DNA from: Asticcacaulis currens
GTDB lineage: Bacteria > Pseudomonadota > Alphaproteobacteria > Caulobacterales > Caulobacteraceae
Reading direction: 5' to 3'
DNA: 64,000 nucleotides
Assembly: GCF_028550395.1 (NCBI RefSeq)
Contig: NZ_JAQQKW010000001.1
Coordinates: 558,001 to 622,000, forward strand
Made by a program: the position numbers and the translations under genes. This document shows positions 46,322 through 54,889 of the stretch, one piece after another; positions within the stretch are counted from its first letter, which is position 1; every line of letters begins with the position of its first letter. The notes below the pieces were generated by a model, which worked only from the letters and a program-made list of their open reading frames with translations, made no database searches and was not told the origin of the DNA.

Positions 46322-46364
46322 TAAGCCAGAAAACGGCTGACTTTCGGGCGCGTAAAAGATATTA

Positions 46365-46512
46365 GCCACGAAAAACACGACAAGACACGAACGTCGAGCG
46401 CTCACAGGGTTTGTGCCCGAAGGCCTTCTGATCGGTTTCCGGCACCAACGCTATCAGGCGCCTCGCGCCAATCATCGCCGCAGCTTTCGTGTCTTTTCGT
46501 GTTTTTCGCGGC
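46365..46512. mobile_element. MITE-like element with 27-bp terminal inverted repeats
   Basis: The left arm (46365-46391) and right arm (46486-46512) match in inverted orientation at 25 of 27 positions. The right arm reads TTCGTGTCTTTTCGTG and continues TTTTTCGCGGC. The interior of about 94 bp has no gene. Sequences of this TTCGTGT...TTCGTGG type are widespread intergenic repeats in bacteria. No target-site duplication was obvious. Confidence 0.6.
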
Positions 46513-46534
46513 CCATCCTTTTCGAAAGCTCACC

Positions 46535-46900
46535 ATGCGCCAGTTGCTGCGTTCCAAGATCCATAACGCCTACGTCACCGAGGCCAATCTGGCCTATATC
46601 GGTTCGATCACCATAGACGAGGACCTGATGGATGCCGTCGGCCTGTGGGAAGGCGAGCGCGTGCTGGTCGTTTCCAACACCTCCGGGGCCCGACTGGAAA
46701 CCTATGTCATTACCGGTGAGCGCGGGTCGGGCAAGATCGCCATGAACGGCGCGGCTGCGCATCTGATCAACGAATCCGAGCAGATCATCATCATGGGTTT
46801 CGAGCTGACCGACGCGCCGATTATCCCCAGAGTCGTGCTGGTTGATCGTCAGAATCGGGTTGACCGCTACCTCTCCGAAACCCCCTCGACGATTCTCTAA
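46535..46900 (+). CDS. panD: Aspartate 1-decarboxylase
   Basis: PanD makes beta-alanine for pantothenate. The proenzyme is 121 aa and self-cleaves between Gly23 and Ser24 to form the pyruvoyl group; the site is visible as YIGSITID. The N-terminal MRQLLRSKIHNAYVTEANL and the later NTSGARLETYVI and GSGKIAMNGAAAHL are family-typical. ATG 46535 fits the family start. The MITE-like repeat ends 22 bp upstream. Confidence 0.95.
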   Translation: MRQLLRSKIHNAYVTEANLAYIGSITIDEDLMDAVGLWEGERVLVVSNTSGARLETYVITGERGSGKIAMNGAAAHLINESEQIIIMGFELTDAPIIPRVVLVDRQNRVDRYLSETPSTIL

Positions 46901-47018
46901 CAGGACTCTTTTTTTGGGGTATTTTCGTCTTCGGGGCCCAACCCCTTGAGCCGCTTGGCATAATGTTTTTTTTAGGATTTTGTTAACGAAAAACTTCGCC
47001 TGTGCGGCGACTTGGCCG

Positions 47019-47086
47019 TTGACGATGCGATCCGATTATGGCCCCATATAGGGGCTGATGGCGGTCTTCGACACTATATCTAGTTG
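47019..47086 (+). promoter_or_regulatory. nrdA promoter region with NrdR-type box
   Basis: ACACTATATCTAGTTG (47071-47086) matches 14 of 16 positions of the NrdR consensus ACACWATATMTWGTGT. GCCCCATATAGGGGC, starting 30 bp upstream at 47041, is a palindromic degenerate second box at three-helical-turn spacing. TTGACG (47019-47024) is a possible -35, with CATATA as a poorly spaced -10. NrdR represses ribonucleotide reductase genes. Confidence 0.6.
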
Positions 47087-47154
47087 TCTTGGGTCTGACC
47101 TTCGGTGCTCCGGGGGCGGAGCGGTTTTCTCAGGCATACCAGGTGAGTGTGACG

Positions 47155-49032
47155 ATGTCGGCAAATGATGCGGCGGCGAAGGTTCAGGGTGCGGCGTCTG
47201 TTAAGGGTACGCTCAAGGTGCGTCCCAAGGAGCGTCCGGAGTTCAAGCTGATCAAGACGGTCGTGACCGATCCGTCCAAGGACGACAAGCTCACCGACTT
47301 CGGCAAGAAGACGCTCGACGACCGTTATCTGCTGGCCGACGAATCGTATCAGGACATGTTCGCGCGCGTCGCCACGGCCTATGCCGACGACTCCGAACAC
47401 GCCCAGCGCATCTATAACTACATTTCGAACCTGTGGTTCATGCCGGCGACGCCGGTGCTGTCGAACGGCGGGGCCAAGCGCGGACTGCCCATCTCGTGCT
47501 TCCTCAACGCCGTGCCCGATTCGCTCGAAGGCATTGTCAGCGTGTGGAACGAAAACGTGGCGCTGGCCTCAAATGGCGGCGGCATCGGCACCTACTGGGG
47601 CGGCGTGCGCTCCATCGGTGAAAAGGTGAAGGGCGCGGGCCAAACCTCTGGTATCATCCCCTTTATCCGCGTGATGGACTCCCTGACGCTGGCCATTTCG
47701 CAAGGCTCTCTGCGCCGGGGTTCGGCCGCCGTCTATATCGACATCTTCCATCCGGAAATCGAAGAATTCCTCGAAATCCGCAAGCCGTCGGGCGACTTCA
47801 ACCGTAAGGCGCTCAACCTGCACCACGGTATCTCGATCACCGATGAGTTCATGGAAGCCGTGCGCGACGGCGCGCAGTTCGGCCTGCGTTCGCCCAAGAA
47901 TAACGAAATCATCCGCTATGTGGACGCGCGCGCGCTGTGGCAGAAGATCCTCGAAATCCGTATGCAGACGGGTGAGCCTTACCTGATCTTCGCCGACACG
48001 GTGAACCGTTCCATGGCGCCGCACCAGCGTGAGCTGGGCCTTAAGGTCAAGCAATCGAACCTGTGCGCCGAAATCATGCTGCACACGGGTAAGGACCATC
48101 TGGGGCATGAGCGCACCGCCGTGTGCTGCCTGTCTTCGGTCAATGCCGAAACCTTCCTCGAATGGCGAGACGAACCACGTTTCATCGAAGACATCATGCG
48201 CTTCCTCGACAACGTGCTGGAAGACTTCATCCAGTCGGCCCCGGACGCCATGTCCGCCGCGGTCTATTCGGCCCAGCGCGAACGCTCGGTCGGCCTCGGC
48301 CTGATGGGCTTCCACTCCTTCCTGCAATCGCAGGGCGTGGCCTTCGAGTCGGCCATGGCCAAATCGTGGAACATGCGCCTGTTCAAGCACCTGCGCCGCG
48401 AAGCCGACAAGGCCTCGGTCAAGCTGGCTCAGGAGCGCGGGCCCTGCCTCGACGCGGAAGAACGCGGCGTGATGGAACGCTTCTCGCACAAGCTGGCTAT
48501 CGCCCCGACCGCCTCGATCTCGATCATCTGCGGCGGTACCTCGGCGGGCATCGAGCCGATCCCGGCCAATATCTATACCCACAAGACCCTGTCGGGCTCG
48601 TTTGCGGTGAAAAACCCCTTCCTGCGTACCCTGCTGGCCGAAAAGGGCCTCGACACGCCGGAAACCTGGGACTCCATCGTCGAGCACGAAGGCTCGGTGC
48701 AACACATCGACGCCCTCAGCGAAGACGAAAAGGCCATCTTCAAGACCGCCTTCGAAATCGACCAGCGCTGGGTGGTTGAACTGGCTGCCGACCGCGCGCC
48801 GGAAATCTGCCAATCGCAATCGCTCAACATCTTCCTGCCGGGTGATGTCGATAAGTGGGACCTGCACATGCTGCACTGGACGGCGTGGGAACAGGGCGTC
48901 AAGTCGCTCTATTATCTGCGCTCCAAGTCGGTACAGCGCGCCGCCTTCGCCGGTTCTGAAGGCAAGGCTGCCGCAGTGTCGATGGCCGCTGCGGGCAAGA
49001 CCGACTACGAGGAATGCCTCGCCTGTCAGTAA
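47155..49032 (+). CDS. nrdA: Class I ribonucleotide reductase large subunit
   Basis: NrdA reduces ribonucleotides to deoxyribonucleotides. The protein is 625 aa, about 135 shorter than E. coli NrdA because the N-terminal ATP-cone is absent, so the classical overall-activity site is missing. The catalytic domain has NLCAEI with the thiyl Cys, PISCFLN with a redox Cys, and SNGGGIGTYWGG. The C-terminal redox pair is CLACQ. ATG 47155 was chosen because MSANDAAAK has AGGTGAG upstream. nrdB is not in the window. Confidence 0.96.
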   Translation: MSANDAAAKVQGAASVKGTLKVRPKERPEFKLIKTVVTDPSKDDKLTDFGKKTLDDRYLLADESYQDMFARVATAYADDSEHAQRIYNYISNLWFMPATPVLSNGGAKRGLPISCFLNAVPDSLEGIVSVWNENVALASNGGGIGTYWGGVRSIGEKVKGAGQTSGIIPFIRVMDSLTLAISQGSLRRGSAAVYIDIFHPEIEEFLEIRKPSGDFNRKALNLHHGISITDEFMEAVRDGAQFGLRSPKNNEIIRYVDARALWQKILEIRMQTGEPYLIFADTVNRSMAPHQRELGLKVKQSNLCAEIMLHTGKDHLGHERTAVCCLSSVNAETFLEWRDEPRFIEDIMRFLDNVLEDFIQSAPDAMSAAVYSAQRERSVGLGLMGFHSFLQSQGVAFESAMAKSWNMRLFKHLRREADKASVKLAQERGPCLDAEERGVMERFSHKLAIAPTASISIICGGTSAGIEPIPANIYTHKTLSGSFAVKNPFLRTLLAEKGLDTPETWDSIVEHEGSVQHIDALSEDEKAIFKTAFEIDQRWVVELAADRAPEICQSQSLNIFLPGDVDKWDLHMLHWTAWEQGVKSLYYLRSKSVQRAAFAGSEGKAAAVSMAAAGKTDYEECLACQ

Positions 49033-49117
49033 GCAGGGCCTCAGGCCCTGCACCCGAAACCGGGAGCAAGTTTCAAAGGCCGGAGCCCACGCTTCGGCCT
49101 TTTGCTATGGAATGTTT

Positions 49118-49597
49118 ATGACTGAGATCATTCGCGCCGATTACCTCAACCCGGTCCATGCCAAGGCCATTGTCGCTCTGATGCAGACCTATGCACGCGA
49201 TATCATGGGCGGTGGTGATGCCCTGCCTCTCGAAGTGACTTCGGTACTGATCGAGCGTTTGGCGGCCACGCCGGGTGCCGTGTCGATTCTGGCTTTTGCC
49301 AATGGACAACCGGCAGGCCTGCTCAATGCCTTTGCCGGGTTTTCGACCTTTGCTGCGCGGCCCCTGCTCAACATCCACGATGTCGTGGTCGCCCCGGCGT
49401 TTCGTGGGCAGGGCCTGGCGCGCGCCCTGATGGCCGAGGCCGAAACCGTCGCCCGCGAACGCGGCTGCGCCAAGCTGACGCTTGAAGTGCTGGAAGGCAA
49501 TGCAACAGCGCAACGGCTTTATAGGTCGCTGGGCTATGGTGACTATGTGCTCGATCCGGAAATGGGCCGCGCCCTCTTCTGGCAGAAGAGGCTCTAA
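49118..49597 (+). CDS. GNAT family N-acetyltransferase
   Basis: This 159-aa protein has the GNAT fold. The acetyl-CoA loop is RGQGLARALM in LNIHDVVVAPAFRGQG, followed by KLTLEVLEGNATAQRLYRSLGY. The substrate is unknown. Its stop codon overlaps the end of the convergent HD-GYP gene by four bases. ATG 49118 was chosen; no closer alternative exists. Confidence 0.88.
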   Translation: MTEIIRADYLNPVHAKAIVALMQTYARDIMGGGDALPLEVTSVLIERLAATPGAVSILAFANGQPAGLLNAFAGFSTFAARPLLNIHDVVVAPAFRGQGLARALMAEAETVARERGCAKLTLEVLEGNATAQRLYRSLGYGDYVLDPEMGRALFWQKRL

Positions 49598-51018
49598 GCC
49601 ACCTTCTGCATCGGGCGTTCAGTGGCATCGAAGCTGACCGTGCCCGCCTTTGCGTCGGTCTCGATACGGTCGATGGCCTGTTTCAACGCCTCAAAACAGG
49701 TCGGGTCGATGGCATCGCCGACGCTTTGCCCGATGATCTCCAGCGCCTTCCAGATCGGCAGGGCCGGGCGATAGGGGCGGTCGGCGGTCAGGGCGTCAAA
49801 AAAGTCCGCCGTCGAAATGATGCGCGTTTCCAGACTGATCTCGTCGGCACCGAGGCCGTGCGGATAGCCCTTGCCATCCAGGCGCTCATGGTGCGCCCCC
49901 GCAATGCGCGCCAGTTCCGAAAAGGCCCCGATGCGCGACAAGATGGTTTCCGTATAGAGGGCGTGGGCCTGCATCTGCGCCCACTCTTCGCCATCCAGCC
50001 GCCCCGGCTTGTCGAGAATGGTGTTCGATACGCCCAGCTTACCCACATCGTGCAGCAGGGCGGCGCGTTTCAGCCAGCGCCGCGCGCGGGCGTCGAGCCC
50101 CATCACCTCGGCCATCATATCGGTATAGAGGGCGACCCGCGACGAATGACCCGCCGTATAGGGGCTTTTGGAATCGACCACCTGACCAAAAGCAATGGCG
50201 ATGTCGTCGAGATAGTCTTCATCCAGCGCGACTTCGTGGTGCGCCGGTTCCATCGACTGAATACGCTGCACCAGATCGGGTGCGCACAGCCCCTCCCAGA
50301 AGCCATTGCGCGACGCCACCTCAAAGAAGGCATCGGCGGCTTCCGGCTCAAACCAGGTCCCGGCGCGGTTGAGGATTTCACGCAAGGCGGCCGCCATGCC
50401 CCGGCTTTTGAAAAACACATCGACGCACTGACACAGAAGCGCGATGCGGGCATAGGGGGATATGGCCTGACGCCGCAGACCCTGCGGCTGACCGCGCCCG
50501 TCCCAGTGCTCATCCAGATCGCGGATACCGATGGCGACGGCCTCCGGGAAGCGCAGTTGCCGCGCAATGTCAGCGCCGCGCGTGCAGCGCGTCTCGATCA
50601 GTTCGCGCGAAATCTCGCCGCCATTCTTGAAAATATTGACCACGGCGCGGAAGCGTTCGGCCAGATCGGCCTTCAGCCCCGTATGCGCCATGACAAAGCC
50701 CAGCACGTCCGAGAGGCCGGTGTCGATATCCTTGAAGTCGCGCTTAAAGGTCCGGTCGTCGGTCAGATAAAGCTGACAGATGCGCGCCGCATTGGATGAA
50801 CAGCCCAGATCCTTGAGCAGCAGTACATAATAAAGCTCCCACTTCTGATCCGCCGAAAAGCCCAGCTCATCGGCAATGTGCATACCGATATAGCAGCAGC
50901 GCACGCAGTGCCCTTCCGGCTGCCCTTCGGTAATGTCGAGCGCATAGGAAAAGGCGCTGATCAGTTCCGACAGTTTCAGCCGGTCAGGTGAGATTTCGGG
51001 CAGTTTCGGCGCAGGCAT
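49594..51018 (-). CDS. HD-GYP protein with duplicated N-terminal module
   Basis: This is a predicted c-di-GMP phosphodiesterase of 474 aa. The C-terminal HD-GYP domain is intact: His323-Asp324 in LLHDVGKLG, then HHERLDGKGYP, then FFDALTADRPYRP. Residues about 30-230 look like a second, degenerate copy: HCVR at 37, KDLG at 69-72 in place of HD, and EHWDGRGQP at 170-178 in place of the GYP motif. The N-terminal copy lacks the key metal ligands and is probably regulatory. No membrane helix is seen. It overlaps the GNAT gene end-to-end. Confidence 0.88.
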   Translation of the reverse strand: MPAPKLPEISPDRLKLSELISAFSYALDITEGQPEGHCVRCCYIGMHIADELGFSADQKWELYYVLLLKDLGCSSNAARICQLYLTDDRTFKRDFKDIDTGLSDVLGFVMAHTGLKADLAERFRAVVNIFKNGGEISRELIETRCTRGADIARQLRFPEAVAIGIRDLDEHWDGRGQPQGLRRQAISPYARIALLCQCVDVFFKSRGMAAALREILNRAGTWFEPEAADAFFEVASRNGFWEGLCAPDLVQRIQSMEPAHHEVALDEDYLDDIAIAFGQVVDSKSPYTAGHSSRVALYTDMMAEVMGLDARARRWLKRAALLHDVGKLGVSNTILDKPGRLDGEEWAQMQAHALYTETILSRIGAFSELARIAGAHHERLDGKGYPHGLGADEISLETRIISTADFFDALTADRPYRPALPIWKALEIIGQSVGDAIDPTCFEALKQAIDRIETDAKAGTVSFDATERPMQKVA

Positions 51019-51137
51019 GGGGCCCTCGTTCTGAAGGAAGGCCGATCATGGCACGCCACGCTTAAGACCGCGTTGACGCCGGACGTGTGGAAGGCTAGTC
51101 CTGCGGCATCCCAAAATTACAATAAAGCGATTTTCTA

Positions 51138-52097
51138 ATGCCAATGACATTGACCGCCTTCCTCGAAGGCCAGAGCGATCTGCCGCAAAGCCTCAAAACC
51201 CTGATCGCCGCCATGGCCGACACCTGCGCCTTGATCGGTCGCACGGTGAACCTCAGCGCCGTCAACGATCTTCAGGGCGCACTGGAACAGGAAAACGTGC
51301 AGGGCGAGGTGCAGAAGCAACTCGATGTCATTGCTAACGACATCATGCTCGAAGAGGCGCGCTGGAAGGGCGTGGTGCATGGTCTCGCCTCTGAAGAGAT
51401 GGACGACTATGTGGCGTTTGATAGAGGTGACTATCTGCTGTTCTTCGACCCCATAGACGGCTCGAGCAATGTCGATGTCAACGGCGTGGTCGGCACCATC
51501 TTCTCCGTTCTGCCCGCGCCGAAGGGCGATCTGAGCTTAAGCGACTTCCTGCGTCCGGGCCGCGATCAGGTGGCGGCCGGTTACGCGGCGTATGGCCCGC
51601 AGACCATCCTCGTCCTTACCTTGGGTAAGGGCGTCGTGGCCTTTACACCGGATACCAATGGTGTGTGGATACAGACCAAAACAGCGATGACGGTGCCGGC
51701 TGCGACGCGCGAATTCGCCATCAACATGTCCAATCACCGCCACTGGTTCCCTGGTATTCAGCGCTATATCGACGAATGCGTGGCGGGTAAGGACGGCCCG
51801 CGCGGCGCCGATTTCAACATGCGCTGGCTGGCGTCTATGGTCGGTGACGTCCACCGTATTCTCACGCGCGGGGGGATTTTCATGTATCCGGGCGACACCA
51901 AGCGCGCCGAGGGCAAGCTGCGCCTGATGTACGAAGCCAACCCCATCGGCTTCCTGATCGAGCAGGCGGGCGGCAAGGCCACCAACGGCACCACCCGTAT
52001 CCTCGACCTTCAGCCGACCGGCCTGCATCAGCGCACAGGCGTGGTGCTGGGCTCGGCCGAAGAGGTCGAGCGTGTGGCAGAATATCTTAACGGTTAA
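51138..52097 (+). CDS. fbp: Class I fructose-1,6-bisphosphatase
   Basis: FBPase releases phosphate from fructose-1,6-bisphosphate in gluconeogenesis. The protein is 319 aa. The metal-binding motif [12 protein letters not shown] is near residue 100, preceded by HGLASEEMD. The C-terminal substrate region is [24 protein letters not shown] pair of in-frame ATGs (MPM) allows 51138 or 51144. The stop is followed directly by the three-hairpin repeat. Confidence 0.96.
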   Translation: MPMTLTAFLEGQSDLPQSLKTLIAAMADTCALIGRTVNLSAVNDLQGALEQENVQGEVQKQLDVIANDIMLEEARWKGVVHGLASEEMDDYVAFDRGDYLLFFDPIDGSSNVDVNGVVGTIFSVLPAPKGDLSLSDFLRPGRDQVAAGYAAYGPQTILVLTLGKGVVAFTPDTNGVWIQTKTAMTVPAATREFAINMSNHRHWFPGIQRYIDECVAGKDGPRGADFNMRWLASMVGDVHRILTRGGIFMYPGDTKRAEGKLRLMYEANPIGFLIEQAGGKATNGTTRILDLQPTGLHQRTGVVLGSAEEVERVAEYLNG

Positions 52098-52223
52098 GAC
52101 CAAGATTCATTGAAAATGACTCTTGGTCTTTCATTCGAGACTGTCTCATGTCGCTGAGACATATGAGACAGTCTCGTTTCTTCAACGGCCGGATGCGATC
52201 AGCATCTTCGGCCGTTGGTAAAA
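52098..52223 (-). repeat. Three-hairpin intergenic repeat, copy 2
   Basis: This element fills the gap from the fbp stop to the DUF1428 stop, exactly 126 bp, the same as copy 1. Hairpins are at 52098-52128 (GACCAAGA/TCTTGGTC), 52136-52176 (14-bp perfect arm plus GAC/GTC) and 52183-52217 (CAACGGCC/GGCCGTTG). GATTC and GACTC, both GANTC sites for CcrM-type methylation, lie in the first hairpin. Confidence 0.8.
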
Positions 52224-52586
52224 TCAAGCCGTAAAGATCGTCTGAAAGCCGCCATAGATCAGGCGCTTGCCATCAAAGGGCATATCCATCTCGGCCATGC
52301 GCGGATCGGCTTCCGCCTTTTCCCAGGCGATATTGCGGACCTCTTTTGATGGCCAGACGACCCACGAAAAGACCACGACCTCGCCCGCTTCCAGCTTTAC
52401 GGCCATGGGCAGCGAGGTCAGCTTGCCTTCGGGCACGTCATCGCCCCAGTTTTCGACCACGGCCAGCGCGCCCAGTTCCTTGAACAGGGTGGCGGTGACC
52501 TGTGCGGATTTCAGATAGGCATCGCGGTTTTCGACTTTGACCGGACAGACAAAGCCATCGACATAGGTGGTTGGGGCTTCAGACAT
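52224..52586 (-). CDS. DUF1428 family protein
   Basis: This 120-aa member of the DUF1428 family has a dimeric alpha-beta-barrel-like fold. Landmarks are YVDGFVCPVKVENRDAYLKSA, VENWGDDVPEG, VVFSWVVWPSKEVR and a DPRMAEMDMPFDGKRLIYGGF ending. It is paralogous to the next gene (same order of motifs). Its function is unknown. It ends at the three-hairpin repeat. Confidence 0.88.
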   Translation of the reverse strand: MSEAPTTYVDGFVCPVKVENRDAYLKSAQVTATLFKELGALAVVENWGDDVPEGKLTSLPMAVKLEAGEVVVFSWVVWPSKEVRNIAWEKAEADPRMAEMDMPFDGKRLIYGGFQTIFTA

Positions 52587-52649
52587 GGAGGGCGTCTCCT
52601 CTGTTGGGAGCCACCAGCCTACGGCCCTATGGATAAAATGCCAATGGGT

Positions 52650-53003
52650 CTATTTTTCGACCAGCACCTGAAACCCGCCATAGACCAGCTTCGCCCCGTC
52701 AAACGGCATGTTCTCGCTGGGCTGCATCCGCGGGTCGTCCATGATCTTTTCATTGGCTTCGTCGCGCGCCTCTTTCGACGGCCACATCACCCACGAAAAG
52801 ACCACGCTGTCCGACAGCTTGCCGCGCGCCGCGTTGCGGAAGGAAACGCCTTCATCGCCTTCGGGCAGGTCGTCGCCCCAGCATTCCACCACCTGAAGCG
52901 CGCCGTATTCCTTGAACACTTCGGCAGCGGTTTCGGCCATCTTCTTATAGGCGGCGCGGTTTTCTTTCGGCACCGGGATCAGGAATCCATCGACATAGGA
53001 CAT
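52650..53003 (-). CDS. DUF1428 family protein (paralogue)
   Basis: This 117-aa paralogue of the adjacent DUF1428 gene shares the YVDGF start, VECWGDDLPEG, VVFSWVMWPSKEAR and the FDGAKLVYGGFQ end. ATG 53003 lies two bases after the rppH stop, so it is coupled to rppH. The two copies differ enough to be an old duplication. Function unknown. Confidence 0.88.
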   Translation of the reverse strand: MSYVDGFLIPVPKENRAAYKKMAETAAEVFKEYGALQVVECWGDDLPEGDEGVSFRNAARGKLSDSVVFSWVMWPSKEARDEANEKIMDDPRMQPSENMPFDGAKLVYGGFQVLVEK

Positions 53004-53005
53004 GC

Positions 53006-53491
53006 TCAGGCCTTTCCCAGCAGGGTTTTCAGTTCGGCAATAACGCTGCGGTAGGAGTCGCGTTTGAAATGCACCACGCGCTCGATCACCTGATCGAGGT
53101 CGCACCATTCCCAGCGGTCAAACTCCTGCTCGCCGTGCGCCTGAAGGTTCACTTCGCTGTCGGGGCCATTAAAGCGCACAAAGTACCAGATCTGCTTCTG
53201 GCCCTTGAAATTGCGACCGATCTTCTTTTGCGCCAGCACTTCGGGCGGGAAGTCATAGACGATCCAGTCGGAGGTGCAGCCCAAAATGTCGATGGTGCTC
53301 AGGCCGGTTTCCTCATAAAGCTCGCGCCGGGCGGCGGCTTCAAGGTCTTCACCGGCATCGACGCCGCCTTGCGGAAATTGCCAGGCATAGTCGCCGCTCA
53401 TGCCGAAACGGTGGCCGATCCACACCTTGTCCTGCGCATTGAGGACGACGATGCCCACATTGGGGCGGTACTCAGATAAATCCTTGCTCAT
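53006..53491 (-). CDS. rppH: RNA pyrophosphohydrolase
   Basis: RppH removes pyrophosphate from 5'-triphosphate RNA to start decay. The protein is 161 aa. The Nudix box is complete: GGVDAGEDLEAAARRELYEE at residues 42-61, with TGL following. The N-terminal YRPNVGIVVLNAQDKVWIG and the WQFPQGG lead-in are typical of RppH rather than other Nudix enzymes. Its ATG overlaps the stop of the upstream deacetylase-like gene by four bases (ATGA). Confidence 0.93.
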   Translation of the reverse strand: MSKDLSEYRPNVGIVVLNAQDKVWIGHRFGMSGDYAWQFPQGGVDAGEDLEAAARRELYEETGLSTIDILGCTSDWIVYDFPPEVLAQKKIGRNFKGQKQIWYFVRFNGPDSEVNLQAHGEQEFDRWEWCDLDQVIERVVHFKRDSYRSVIAELKTLLGKA

Positions 53492-54720
53492 CGCCTCATA
53501 ATAGCGGAAGCGGGGGCCAGTTGAAGCCCTTTTTGTTCAAGGCTCTGCGTCCATTTGATCGCCACAGCGAGGGTCACCGGATAGGCAAAGCCGGACCCCA
53601 GGGCGCGGCCGCGCGCCTTGGCCTGCGCTTCGATGGCCGCCAGTTGCGCATTGATACTCTGCGAATTGATCTGGGCGTCGATCACCCGATCGGCCGAAGC
53701 GCGCGTCCAGCCGCCGCCGACATCGCGCGCCTGACCGTCGTCAATAAAGGCCACGCCGCGCGCCTTCATCACATTGAGGAAGGCCGTCATCGAGCCTTTG
53801 TCGCGCAAATAGGCGCTGCCCTGATAGTTCATGACGCCGAAATAGCCGGTGGCGCGCCCCATCAGCCAGTTGAGGCTGGCGTTCATATCGTCCGGGCGCT
53901 GTCCGACCAAAAGCGTGCGCGGGCCGGGATCGGTGTCGGGATAGTTGGTCGGCTGCATCGGAATTTCGATCAGCACCTCATGGCCCTGCGCGCGGGCGGC
54001 GTCGATCCAGCCTTGCAGCCCTTCGGCGTGCGGCACGAAGGACAGGGTGACCTCGGCGGGCAGTTGCTCGATGGCGGCCTTGGTGGTGGTCGGGTTGAGC
54101 CCCAGCCCGCCGACGATCAGCGACACGGTGGGCTTGCCATTCGACTTGAACGGGCGGGCATAGGCCGAGGCCGGAACGCGACCGTCCGACGCGATGGCGG
54201 GCAGCGGACCGTTGGGTCCATTTTGCGACAGACCGGCAATCGGGGCGGGAGCGAGCGGCGAGGCGGGCAGTTTATTGGCGCTGCCGACCGTTACCGGCGC
54301 GCCGTCATTAGGCAGGGTGATGACCGCCGTACCGTCGGCGGGCCCGGCCTCGCCATTGGCGTTGAACTGATCGGCGGAGGCGTCCTTGAACAGGCCCAGC
54401 GAATCGAGCGTGAAGGCCTGAAGCCCGGAGGCCGCGTCATCGGCGGTGGCCGTGGCGGACGCGTGGGCGTCGGCCTTGGGGGCTGCGGTGGTCGCCGCCG
54501 CGATCTGAATGGTCGGGTTGCCGGCTTCCGGATCGGACAGGCTCAAAAACAGCGCCCCGCCGCCGATAAACAGCCCCAGCGCCATCAGCGGCGCGGTATA
54601 GGGCTTTTTCAGGACGTCGAGCGCGGCGGGCCCTAAGCCCTTGACGCGGCTCACCAGCCCGCCGTCCTTGCGGAACAGCGGCGAATTGGACAGGGACGGG
54701 AGCTTTGGTTTGGCGAACAT
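53488..54720 (-). CDS. Divergent polysaccharide deacetylase (YibQ-like) membrane protein
   Basis: This 410-aa protein has an N-terminal cytoplasmic segment, one membrane helix (PLMALGLFIGGGALFLSL), a low-complexity Ala/Pro/Gly-rich periplasmic linker to about residue 190, and a C-terminal divergent polysaccharide deacetylase domain. Landmarks are SLIVGGLGLNPTTTKAAIEQLP, VTLSFVPHAEGLQGWIDAARAQGHEVLIEIPM and GVAFIDDGQARDV. The family has the NodB-like fold without all metal ligands. Adjacent rppH is the usual alphaproteobacterial neighbour. ATG 54720 was used; the longer frame to 54810 includes the terminator hairpin. Confidence 0.9.
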   Translation of the reverse strand: MFAKPKLPSLSNSPLFRKDGGLVSRVKGLGPAALDVLKKPYTAPLMALGLFIGGGALFLSLSDPEAGNPTIQIAAATTAAPKADAHASATATADDAASGLQAFTLDSLGLFKDASADQFNANGEAGPADGTAVITLPNDGAPVTVGSANKLPASPLAPAPIAGLSQNGPNGPLPAIASDGRVPASAYARPFKSNGKPTVSLIVGGLGLNPTTTKAAIEQLPAEVTLSFVPHAEGLQGWIDAARAQGHEVLIEIPMQPTNYPDTDPGPRTLLVGQRPDDMNASLNWLMGRATGYFGVMNYQGSAYLRDKGSMTAFLNVMKARGVAFIDDGQARDVGGGWTRASADRVIDAQINSQSINAQLAAIEAQAKARGRALGSGFAYPVTLAVAIKWTQSLEQKGLQLAPASAIMRR

Positions 54721-54793
54721 GGAGCGTGTGTGACCCAAATTTTTGTCGCGCTTCTTGGATCCGAAAACCGGTGTCCACTTTTCGGGAAGCACT

Positions 54794-54827
54794 AAAAACC
54801 CTGCCCGCACCCAAGGCGGACAGGGTT
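54794..54827 (-). terminator. Rho-independent terminator of amn
   Basis: On the minus strand ACCCTGTCCGC pairs with GCGGGCAGGGT around a seven-base loop and is followed by TTTTT. It lies about 60 bp after the amn stop and upstream of the deacetylase-like gene. Confidence 0.8.
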
Positions 54828-54889
54828 AATATGCGCTAACGGCGGTTAACAAAGCCTAACGAGCGGTAAGAATTATTACCGCATCGGCC

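Noticed and set aside
54824-54838. CtrA-like site TTAA...CTAAC upstream of the deacetylase-like gene
   Set aside because: The spacing is one base short and the second half-site is imperfect.
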